The notes beneath the pieces were generated by a model. It worked only from the letters and a program-made list of their open reading frames with translations, did not search any database and was not told the DNA's origin. A stretch of 64,000 bases of DNA from Misgurnus anguillicaudatus (lineage: Eukaryota; Chordata; Actinopteri; Cypriniformes; Cobitidae): positions 31,330,001 through 31,394,000 of the forward strand of contig NC_073354.2 in NCBI RefSeq assembly GCF_027580225.2. Reading direction: 5' to 3'. Of this stretch, positions 28,343 to 38,184 are shown in pieces; the stretch's first letter is position 1; each line of letters opens with the position of its first letter. A program made the position numbers and the translations under genes.

Positions 28343-29143
28343 CACTACAAAAAAATTATTTTCAAGAAAAAAAATTCTTAGTATTTTTGTCTTGTTTTTT
28401 TAGTAAAAATATCTAAAAATTCTTATATTAAGATGCTTTTTCTTGATGAGCAAAATGACTCAAGAAAATAAGTCTAGTTTTTAGACCAAAAATATCAAAT
28501 TTAAAGGTGTAATTTTTAGAAGAATCTCTTGACAGAAATGCAAAATAATATACAGAACTATATTATCAGGGGTGTATAAAGACCTTTTATAATGAACCGT
28601 TATGTGTTTATTACCTTAGAATGAGACGTTTTATCTACATACACCGAGGGTCCCCTTACATGGAAGTCGCCATTTTGTTCCACCATGTTTTTACAGAAGC
28701 TCTTAACGGACAAACCTTTTTTACTAAGTTGTCTCTGGCGATGACATGTTTGTCCGGTGGAGGCTTCCGTAGCTTCTCTATGTGTTTCAAAAGCAAGAGG
28801 GGAGCAGTGGACTAAGCCTTTGGTTGCAATTCGCAACCTTGCCACTAGATGCCACTAAAATTTACACACTGCACCTTTAAGTGATTTTGTGTGTGGGGTA
28901 AGCAAATTTTTCTTGATTTAGTGTTTAAGAAAAATATTCAAGATTTTTTTGCTTACCCCATTGGCAGATTTTTTTGCTTGTTTTATGCACAAAATCACTT
29001 AAATTTGATATTTTTGGCCTAAAAACTATTTTCTTGGGTTGTTTTGCTCATCAAGAAAAAGCATCTTAATTAAAAAAAATTTAGATAATTTTACTGAAAA
29101 CAATACAAAAATACTAAGATTTTTTTCTTGATAATAATTTTTG
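28343..29143. mobile_element. palindromic MITE family A, copy 7, carrying a TTAA insertion
   Basis: CACTACAAAAAAATTATTTT start and an end near 29143 at GATAATAATTTTTGACATC. The left arm is broken after ATCAAATTTAA by the element 28501-28880 and resumes AAGTGATTTTGTG. Confidence 0.75.
28501..28880. mobile_element. TTAA-target element (AGGTGCGGTGTGTAA family), copy 1
   Basis: TTAA at 28501-28504 and 28877-28880. Ends AGGTGTAATTTTTAG and AAAATTTACACACTGCACCT are imperfect inverted repeats. Uninterrupted family A copies show a single TTAA at this site, so TTAA was duplicated on insertion. A close relative is at 51866-52230. Non-coding; the 64- and 81-codon frames are overlapping shadows. Confidence 0.85.
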
Positions 29144-29223
29144 ACATCATTGTGTTGTACTGCTATGCATCCCGATTTCGCTAAGCAGGAAAGAAAAGAT
29201 GTGATAGCCGCTTTCAGCGTCAC

Positions 29224-30035
29224 TTAAAGGATTAGTCCATTTTCTTAAAAGAAAAATCCAGATAATTTACTCAACACCATGTCATCCAAAATGTTGATGT
29301 CTTTCTTTGTTCAGTCGACAAGAAATTATGTTTTTTCAGGAAAACATTGCAGGATTTTTCTAATTTTAATGGACTTTAATAGAGCCCAACATTTAATACT
29401 TAACTCAACACTTAACAGTTTTTTTCAACGGAGTTTCAAAGATCTATAAACGATCCCAAACGAGGCATAAGTGTCTTATCTAGCGAAACGATTGTCATTT
29501 TTGACAAGAAAAATAAAAAATATCCACTTTTAAAGCACAACTTCTCGTCTAGATCCGGTCGTGATGCGCCAGCGTGACCCCACGCAATACGTCATGAAGT
29601 CAAGAGGTCACAGAGGACGAACGCGAAACTCCGCCCCAGTGTTTACAAGTCTTGAGAAAGAGGACCTACATCACTACGCATTTACGTTAGGTCGCGCTGG
29701 ACCGGACCTAGACGAAAGTTGTGGTTTAAAAGAGCATATTTTTTATTTTTCTTGTCAAAAATGACAATCGTTTAGCTAGATAAGACCCTAATGCCTCATT
29801 TGGGATCATGTATAAACCTTTGAAACTCCGTTAAAAAAAACTGTTAAGTGTTGAGTTAAGTGTTAATTGTTGGTGTCTATTAAAGTCCATTAAAATGAGA
29901 AAAATCCTGCAATGTTTTCCTCAAAAAACATAATTTCTTCTCGACTGAACAAAGAAAGACATCAACATTTTGGATGACATGGTGGTGAGTAAATTATCTG
30001 AATTTTTCTTTTAAGAAAATGGAATATTCCTTTAA
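29224..30035. mobile_element. long foldback element with TTAA ends
   Basis: TTAA at 29224-29227 and 30032-30035. Arms of about 340 bp are reverse complements: AATTTACTCAACACCATGTC matches the segment near 29970-29996, and CGTTTAGCTAGATAAGAC matches GTCTTATCTAGCGAAACG. The short centre is near 29580-29690. Non-coding. Confidence 0.85.
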
Positions 30036-30509
30036 AGTTAGTCAGACACGAAATATTTTGAATGTTGTTCATCATATGCAGTGCCACAAGAACCTACATG
30101 CGAATGACATACATGCGAAGTACCACAAGAGCGATTCGAAAAATCCTACATAGGAGTGTGCTTATCAATCGCTTTCGCGGTCTGTCGGGTATGGTTGAAG
30201 TCACCTTATTACTTTGTCTATTATTGTCAGTGGTGATTTGTGGTTTTGAAGACCTACCTCTAAGCCTAAGGCCTTAGGCATTTGCCTATGCCTATAGGTA
30301 GCGCTGGCTCTGACTCTACCTTAAAAGGCACACAATAGATCATTAAGATACAGTAATGTACCCCAAATGGTATAACATTGTATTTTTTGATATATGTAAA
30401 GGTACAAAATGGAACCTTAGGGTACCACCCCAGCGACCCAATTATTGGTTAACCCAGAATAGGTTAAATTACAACCTACTTGGATTGGGATTATTCCTTG
30501 ACCCAACCA

Positions 30510-30541
30510 TCTCTCGCTCTCTCTCTCTCTTGCTCTCTCTC
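30510..30541. repeat. (CT)n microsatellite, imperfect
   Basis: CTCTCG, CTCTCTCTCTCT and TGCTCTCTCTC units. Confidence 0.85.
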
Positions 30542-31778
30542 GTTTTACAGTATTAAATGATTTGTCATTGATGGTAAATAAACATTGTTCCTCATTGTAT
30601 TCCTCACATGTGAGGGTTTGATCGCTAGCCAAGTTAGCAATCATCTAAATTGCTCATATTTCTCAACACAGCCTGAATGTTTACTGTAACTGAGTAATGA
30701 TGAATTACTGCCAAGTAACATAACAGAACATGACATGCAAATAAGGTTAGTAGACATTGAATAAAGGGCGCTCTTCACACAGTAAGAAAAGTCATAATTA
30801 AATGTAAAGATTGTAGGTGCAGAACTAATGCATTTGGACTATCGTTCACCGTCACGTCGAAAATGATTAATCTGGCGTACATTAAAGAAATCTGGCATCC
30901 ATCTCAATTCACTGAAGCGTGCATAACTCAATTATCATTATAATATCTGAATATATCAAGTCATATATTTTATTCAGTGTGAGATTAGTAGTGCCAGGAG
31001 CATTTAAAATAAATGCAATGTTTGATTAGTACCTATTTTCAGTCTCCACAGGTAGATATGTATGACAGTGCACATTTTATAGCGGTCATACTGTTAACAA
31101 TTATTAAGCGTCGCTGAGTCATATATAGCAGAAGAAGCCTGTTGTCAAACAATCACACCAAGTGATGGAGTGTTCAAGCAAAGCTGCTTATCCCGCTTCG
31201 AAGCCGCTTGCAAATGAAGGAAATGATGAATTCCATTAGGATTTTTAAATGGCTTTCCAGCAGGCCGAGCGTGCCTACACGTCGATGCACATTCACGGCT
31301 TTTAATTAAAGTCAGTGATTATGTCCCAGAATCAGCCGATACTGAAACATTTAGAAGCCTTTATTGGAAATCCGAATGAGTCCTAATGAGACGCCGGTCT
31401 GAGCAGAGCATCCTTTTATTTCCGTCACACTTAAATGGCTACGGCTTCGAACGTCTCCGTAAGAGGACCGTGCAAAGCAATCCAACTCATTTCTTGGCCA
31501 AAGGGAACGTACGAGCCCAAATATTCTTTTACAGAAATTTCATGGTTGTATTGAAATGTGATTTCTGTGGCATTATTTCAGAGCAGAAGAATGTGCTGAG
31601 GATTTTAATGTAACTACAAAAACCCTAAACTTTATGTCGGTCACTTATTAGAAAGTATATAAAGTTCTTTCATCATGTAACGTGAGCGTTGATATTATAA
31701 GGCTTAGACTTATACTGTAGCTGCATGACTGTGGTGCTTTTTTGAAGCTTTATGTTTTTTTTAGAGGTCAGCAGCCCT
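30542..31778. other. no gene; low-copy-looking DNA, possible conserved non-coding sequence 31080-31520
   Basis: About 1.2 kb free of recognisable repeat ends. 31080-31520 has balanced composition and homeodomain-type TAATTAAAG sites near 31300. No good exon structure is seen. Regulatory function is only a possibility. Confidence 0.3.
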
Positions 31779-32095
31779 GCACTGCAAAAAAAATATATAT
31801 ATATATTATCTTCAGTATACATGTCCTGTTTTTGGATACAAAATGTCTTTAAAATTAAATTTCATCAGATCTTAAGACTTGTTGGGAAATATCTTAAAAT
31901 TTGTTCTTTTTACTCCATTGGCAAATTACTTTTCTTTTAAAGGGGTCCTATTATGTTTTTTTGCAAAGCCTTGATTTACATTTATTCAAATTGGCAGACC
32001 CTTGTAGTCAGTTTTTTTTTTATCAGTACAAGTACGGGTTTTCCAAGATTCGAACCCATGACCTTTTGCTCTTCTAACCCAATGTTCAATGCACA
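31779..32095. repeat. remnants: family A end, TTAA end, tRNA-like B-box repeat
   Basis: CACTGCAAAAAAAATATA at 31779, TTAAAGGGGTCCTATTATG at 31938 and TTCGAACCCATGACCTTTTG near 32050, in that order. Each is a partial copy of a family seen elsewhere in the window. Confidence 0.5.
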
Positions 32096-32357
32096 GTCAA
32101 ATTTTGGGTTTCCAAGACAGGGTTTAGAGATTAATCAAAAAAAAAATATTTGATACAAAATTAAGTAATTTTTACAAACAAACCTTACAAAAAACAGTAC
32201 TGGTGTGCATCTTGAGACAAAACAATGGCACTGATGTATGTTAACAGTCAATGCAAGATGTTTTTAAATTGTCACTGTCCCACAGGTGGGACTTTGCCAT
32301 TACATATTTAAAACAATAATTTATTGTCTTAACCAGCACTAATCTTGACAAACTATA
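32096..32357. repeat. left flank of Gypsy element, part of a degenerate tandem repeat
   Basis: AATCTTGACAAACTATA at 32341-32357 recurs at 41053 on the other side of the retrotransposon. Confidence 0.45.
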
Positions 32358-33559
32358 TGTAACCCTTGTCACCACCCGCTCGTATTAAATGAGTATCTGA
32401 TACAAGATGTAATTAAATATTAGCCCAATAGAATTAGTTTCAGTCTACATGTGGTGAAAGAGACATCTCATTGTACATTAAACAGTCTAGGGTAATGTTA
32501 TGATTCTCACTTACGGTAAGTTATTCACTCGAATGAGGGCGCAGAGAAATACACAGTTAATCACAGTATAATAGTACCACCAATACCTTTAAACTTAGTA
32601 TAAACAGTAATAAACATATGCAATGTGCATGTAGAAATAAACCACGTACACACAGTAATTTAGTTTCACTTTAACCTTGTATTATAGAACACCTGATATA
32701 AAACATTTAGTATGGAAAATAAGAAAGAGAAAGTAAACAATAATAAAAGACCCCGGGTAAACAATGTTTGTAGAAACCTATTAGTGCACTTTTACCGTTC
32801 TATAAGCAAGCTTGCATATTGGTTCGTTGGCGCGCTTATCGTAGGAGCTCTGGGAATCGGTTCTCCCTTTTGAAGATATGAAACAAATTCCTACCGCATC
32901 CGTAGGCAATCCAAACTGCGTCGTTTAACTCTCTTTCAACGTTGAACCCTCTGCAGCGTTGATAAGCATCTGGCGACACTTCTGCGTTTCTCTCCCGAAC
33001 GGTATCTTTTCCTCTGACAAGCAGGCTGGCGTGTCACGGTCCCCTTGCACGATAAGAAACCCCGCAAACTCTCGTGGTTCAACTCACTCCACAGTTTAAA
33101 CACACACCGACTGTTCTCAGTCCACAGTCCCACACTGAAAACCGTACTGGCTTACAAGTTGAACGCAGTTTGCTTATCGAGTTCGCAAAACAACGCAAAG
33201 GAAAACAACAAACAAACGTTTTCTCTTCGTTGCAGCGCCATTTTTTCGAGAGCTCTCCTTTTTTCCGCCCGCTCTGACGTCAGATCCGTTTTTCAACTTT
33301 ATTTAAACAAAATCCACATCTTGAACCGATGCATTGTTAAACTGTCCCTTATTGTTAATTTTAATTAATTTATATCTGTGAATCATTAAACAGATATAGA
33401 GAAAATTAATTAAATTATAAAACTTAATGCAATTCAATAGTCAGTATTCATACATCTTATTTGAACATTCAAAAGAAAAGGAATAACAATAAAACAGGTT
33501 TTGTAATAGGAACACATTGAATAACACTATTCTCCACTGATATTTATCAGGACGTTACA
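32358..33559 (-). repeat. 3' LTR of the Gypsy element
   Basis: On the element's sense strand it begins TGTAACGTCC and ends GGGTTACA, so TG...CA boundaries hold. It carries the palindromic CRE/ATF-type word TGACGTCA at 33275-33282 and an AATAAA on the sense strand near 33300. Differs from the other LTR at 17 positions plus one T in a T-run. Confidence 0.95.
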
Positions 33560-33572
33560 CTCTCCCTCCACC
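33560..33572 (-). promoter_or_regulatory. polypurine tract
   Basis: On the sense strand GGTGGAGGGAGAG lies directly against the 3' LTR. This is the expected plus-strand primer for reverse transcription. Confidence 0.8.
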
Positions 33573-33656
33573 AATATAAGACATGCCCTCATGGCTTGGT
33601 GCTTTTAAAGCTAAGTATAAGAAAGAAGTAGGTATAGCTCTTGGTAGCCCATGTGC

Positions 33657-36600
33657 TCAAGTGGAACTATTCCACTTGTAAAAGCAAGAGATATATCTCA
33701 CTATTGGAGATGATATGATACTTGGGTGCCCTGGGATATCATAGGTTAGTCTGGATGGAGCTCTTCTGACTCTCTGAGGTCGGCTGGTGTTTGCTTCACT
33801 ATTTACATCCTGTAATTGGTTATTCTCGACCTCAAGTGTCGCATCTGTTGGTGACTTGTCTCGACTCTCACCGATTTCATCAGTTTCTTTAGTCGTCCCA
33901 ATAAACCTTGACTTATTTCCTCTTAGCTCTGTTCCTGTTTCCTCCATGACATCATGCATTACTTCAGACTCAATCACTTCTGGCTGTCCATTCATGTCAT
34001 CTCTTATAACATCCAAATCCAGGCCAAAGGGTTCAGAGATATCGTTGTCCAATCCAGCACAGTGAGTTCTGACAGATAGATCATATAACATTCCATTTTC
34101 CTCATCTTCAGAGTCTGAATAGTCCCTTCTCTCATCATAATCTCCTAGTTTTTCCTCTCTTTTGTCTTTGACCTCTTCTGGCACTCCATTACTCCTTCCT
34201 GTAGTATGTTCATGAACATTCCGAAGTCTTCGTCGTCTGTTCCGCAAGACTTCTGGATTTGATGTAGTGTTAATATCAGGCCCCTGTTCCAGGCATACAC
34301 CTCTTCCAAGAGGCAGAATGTGATTCCGGTGGAGGGTTTTGTGAGGCCCGTTCCCATCTTGTGGTCTCAATCGGAACACTGGCAAATTTGGTATCTGACT
34401 GTCCACAACATAAGGCTGAGACGCCCAACGATCTGCTAATTTGTGTTTTCCTTTCATGCCCAAGTTTCGTATCAAGACTCTGTCTCCAGGTGACAACTGT
34501 GAGAAGCGTATCTTCTGGTCATACCGCCGTTTGTTTCCTTCATTCTGCCTTGCAGCAAGAGATTCGGCTAGTTCGTATGCAGCTTGTAACTCTCTTCTCA
34601 TATCTGTCACATACTTCAAGTAAGTCTTAGGATGGCTTCCATCGGCAGATGTGCCAAAACACAAATCCACAGGTAGTCTGGCCTCTCGGCCAAACATGAG
34701 GTAGTAAGGTGAAAACCCAGTGGCTTCGTTGGACGTACAATTATACGCATGGACAAGGTGTCCAATGTGCTGACTCCACTTTTTCTTTCTCTTTACGTCC
34801 AGTGTGCCAAGCATGTTCAACAATGTTCTATTAAACCTCTCGGGTTGGGGATCACCCTGAGGATGATAGGGCGTTGTTCTGGACTTCTTGACCCCAAGTG
34901 CACCCAGTACCTCTTTGACAAGGCGGCTCTCAAAGTCTCTACCCTGATCACTGTGCATTCTCCTCGGCAATCCATAGTGGACGAAGTATTTCTCCAGAAG
35001 CACCTTCGCCACAGTGGAGGCCTTCTGATCTCTTGTTGGAAAAGCCTGGGCGTAGCGTGTATAGTGATCGGTAATGACTAAGACATTTTCGGTATTGCTT
35101 GAGTCAGGTTCAATGGACAAAAAGTCCATACACACGAGGTCCATTGGTCCATTACTTGTCAAATGAGTCAGTGGGGCGACTTTCTTGGGCAAAGTTTTCC
35201 TCTGAATGCACCTTGCACACAACTTGCAGTACTCTTCAACATCAGACTTCATTCGTGGCCAGTAGAAACGATCTTTAACTAAGCCATAGGTCTTGTCAAG
35301 GCCCAAATGTCCTGCGTCGTCGTGCAGTGATTTTATCACCATCTTCTGGTACCTTTCAGGTAAGACCAACTGAAAACGGCGGACTTTGCCAGGGGGAATC
35401 GTGATTCGGTACATAACACCATGCTGTATCTTTAACCGATCCCACTCTCTCAAAAGCAAGGAACAGTTTGGGTGCTTTGTCCTGTCAACTCTGGATATGT
35501 GTCCATGTTTAAGTGCTAACCAGATTTCTCTGATGCCCGGATCTTCTTGCTGAGCATTAGACAACTCTGAAAGGCTCAAAACAGGCATCTCTTTATCTCT
35601 TAACATAGACAGATTGAAATAAGCTTGTGGAACTGCATGCATAGAAGCTCCTAATTGATCAACTGCTCTATCAGGAGTTTGTTTTTTTTTCTTTGGCCAC
35701 TGCGGACATCTGACACATGGCTCTTACACCTTCAGCAGGAATAGCCTTCCACTCCTGTTCTTGGATGAGTGGGGGGTGTGGTCGACGGGAAAGAGCATCT
35801 GCATCAATGTTCTGAACCCCTGAACGATACTTGAGACTGAAGTCGTAAGTGGACAAAGCAGCAAGCCAGCGATGACCTGTGGCATCTAACTTGGCAGAGG
35901 TTAACACATAAGTTAATGGGTTGTTGTCTGTTCTCACTTCGAACCTTACTCCGTACAAGTAGTAATGATGCTTTTCAAGGACCGCCCATTTCAGAGCCAA
36001 AAATTCCAATTTATGTGCTGGTTATTGTCGTTCAGAGTTAGTAAGGTTCGGGCTATTGAACGCGACTGGTCTCTACCCGTCTCCATGTTCCTGGTAAAGC
36101 ACACCTCCTAGACCTTCTTGGCTGGCATCGACATGAAGCACATATGGGAGCTGTGAGTTGGCAAATGCCAGTACAGGAGCTTGAGTAAGTCTCTGCTTCA
36201 GCTCTTCAAAAGCTGCTTCACACTGGCCATCCCATCTCTGTCCAAATGGCTCTGATGGGTTTATGTAGGTGTGGTCCCGCTTCACCTTTGACTTTTTTCC
36301 AGCTGGTGGGTAACCCGACAAGAGTTGATTCAATGGATAGGCCACCCTAGAATAGTTCCTGACGAAACGCCTGTAGTAGCCGCAGAAACCGAGGAAGGAT
36401 CGTAGGGCAGTCACTGTAGTTGGTCTGGGCCACGTAGTTACAGCCTCTGTCTTCTTTGGGTCTGTGGATACTCCAGCTTGAGATATGATGTGTCCAACAT
36501 AAGTTACTGATGGTTGGCAAAACTGGCATTTATCTAGTGACAGCTTGAGACCTTCATCCTTTAAACGATCGAGCACCCTTAGCAATCTTGCTTCATGCTC

Positions 36601-38184
36601 TTCAAGTGTTGCTCCAAAAACAATCAGGTCATCAAGGTATACTAAAACTTCCAGCAAGTTCATGTCTCCGACAGTTTGCTCCATGAGCCGCTGGAAAGTT
36701 GCTGGAGCCCCTGACACCCCCTGTGGCATCCGTTCGAATTGGAAGAACCCGATCGGGCAGATGAAAGCAGTTTTCTCCTTGTCGTTCTCACTCATGGGCA
36801 CCTGATAATACCCACTTCGAAGATCTAGCACACTGAACCACTTGCTTCCATTTAAACAGGCGAGTGCGTCTTCGACCCTCGGTACTGTATACTGATCGGG
36901 AACAGTGCGCCGATTTAAAGTCCTGTAATCCACACACATTCGTATTTTCCCATTCCTCTTTCTCACTAACACGATCGGTGAGGCATATGGGCTTCTTGAC
37001 TCTGTGATGATCCCGGCTTCTTTGAGCTGTGTCAAATGCTGTCTCAATGCATCTACATCAGCAGGCGCAAGTCGACGAGATCGCTCTCTGAAAGGTTTGT
37101 CCTCTGTGGTTTTGATAGTGTGGTGTGTACTTTTACAGCAACCTACATCAAACTCATGTGTCGAGAAAACCTCGCTACGTTCCATCAGTTTACCCACTAG
37201 TCTTTCCTTCCAGCTCTTAGGGACTGGTGAATCTCCAAAGTTGAAAGAAGATGGAGTCACTCTTTCTGCAGGCTCACTGTTAGGCCCCCTCCCCCCAGCA
37301 GGCGAAGACATTACATCGACTGGAAACAGATGGGCAATCGGCATCCCTCTGGTTAACCTGATTTCATGTGCCGACACATTCCTGATCAACACGGTAACTC
37401 GTTTGGACATCACATTGCTAGGTGTTTGCAGTTCTGGCCTAACTAAAAGTCCTTCTGGAAACCTCAACTCCTCTGCTGCCTCACTGGGAGAGTCCACCAG
37501 GATAGCTTTTGCACTTGGCATTTGCGGACACTTCGGTACACCAGTCACTCTTGCTACCACCCCAGGTTGTAAAGTAATGGGTTTAGGCTGAAGGAACCAC
37601 ACGGTGCCTCTTTTGAGATCATTATCCTCAATTGGGTGTTCAGACAAGTGTTCAAAAGCCTTTTTGAAAGCAGGATGAATGTGCATGGTACTGACAAAAC
37701 TCTCTCCACCCTTCTCTTTACAGCTGCTAAGTAGTCTCATCACAGTCGGTGTGTTGGTGCCAACAAGTAAGGAGGTGCCGCATCTCACAACAGGGTCGGG
37801 ACAGACCAACACAAGTGCATCAATGGTCTCAGTGACTCCTATGTCAGCTTCCAAAAACTCGAGCTTGAGCGACAAATAGCCATCATAAGGGTAATCAGCA
37901 GAACTGAGGCCCCAAATCTGCAAGGCATCAATAGATGTCAATGGCAGGTGCTTCAAATATCGGTCGTAGAAGGATCTGTACAGCAAAGTCACTTGAGAAC
38001 CAGTATCGAGTACAGCATTAGTGTAGATGCCTTCAATCTGTACTGGGACAGCAGAGCTTGGGCCCACTAAGCCTTCAGGTATAGAGTTTTCTACTTTTTC
38101 GTCTGGTTTGATGCACTCGGTGGAACGTGTTTTCACTACCGGGATGCCAGGCCGTTCCTTTACTGGTTCCCGCGGTAGTTTCCC
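33657..38184 (-). pseudogene. Gypsy pol polyprotein, disrupted
   Basis: Entered by -1 frameshift from gag. Protease motif LDTGS lies about 44 residues into the piece that opens at 38136. Reverse transcriptase follows, with VYLDDLIVFG (YLDD at 36628-36639). RNase H starts with HVDAS, followed by TAG (36073-36075) and TAA (36022-36024) in the same frame, then continues with LALKWAV and VRTDNNPLTY. An A9 run on the sense strand (35682-35690) shifts the frame before the last 661-codon segment. That segment has an HHCC zinc finger (H107, H112, C142, C145) and integrase Asp173, Asp232 and Glu268, with 35 residues between the last two. The C-terminal tail has LSPGDRVLIRN and acidic low-complexity sequence; no chromodomain is seen. 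The three lesions would stop full Pol synthesis. Confidence 0.93.
38122..38184 (-). promoter_or_regulatory. -1 programmed ribosomal frameshift signal at gag-pol
   Basis: On the sense strand the gag frame reads ..G GGA AAC.. at 38184-38178, a canonical X_XXY_YYZ heptamer, and pol is in the -1 frame. After a 6-nt spacer (TACCGC), GGGAACCAG (38171-38163) can pair with CTGGCATCCC (38150-38141), leaving one small internal bulge and a 12-nt loop. In the loop, GGAACG (38158-38153) is complementary to CGTTCC (38127-38122), which would make an H-type pseudoknot. The gag stop (TAA, 38162-38160) falls in the loop. The motif is seen directly; function is inferred. Confidence 0.85.

Larger units (their letters stand above)
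25641..30311. mobile_element. large interrupted element with GGCCCGGTTCTAG / CTATAGGTAGCGCTGGC ends
   Basis: The left end has GAGGCCCCAGGCAAAG and the right end has AGGCCTTAGGCATTTGCC then CTATAGGTAGCGCTGGCTC. These resemble the two ends of a dispersed fish transposon whose ends read GGCGCTACCTATAGGC. The homology is weak at the left. It carries a solo LTR, MITE clusters and a foldback. Confidence 0.4.
25424..30475. mobile_element. outer frame of a nested block (AAATGCTGGGTT-type and GGTACC-type repeats)
   Basis: The outermost halves are 25424-25445 (TTAAAAAAATGCTGGGTTGT) and 30432-30475 (TTGGTTAACCCAGAATAGG). Just inside, family D halves face each other: 25449-25640 (GGTACAAAATGGTACGTTTT) and 30312-30430 (AAAATGGAACCTTAGGGTAC). 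Everything between is later insertions. Confidence 0.55.

Noticed and set aside
33045..33368. 107-codon frame in the left LTR, repeated in the right LTR
   Set aside because: Present in both LTRs only because the LTRs are duplicated; no domain or coding signature.
35682..35690. Programmed frameshift at the A9 run between RNase H and integrase
   Set aside because: A-runs can be slippery, but Gypsy elements normally have RNase H and integrase in one frame and two nonsense codons lie just upstream; a simple indel is likelier.
36545..37591. Plus-strand frames of 86 and 195 codons across the Gypsy pol
   Set aside because: Antisense shadows of pol.
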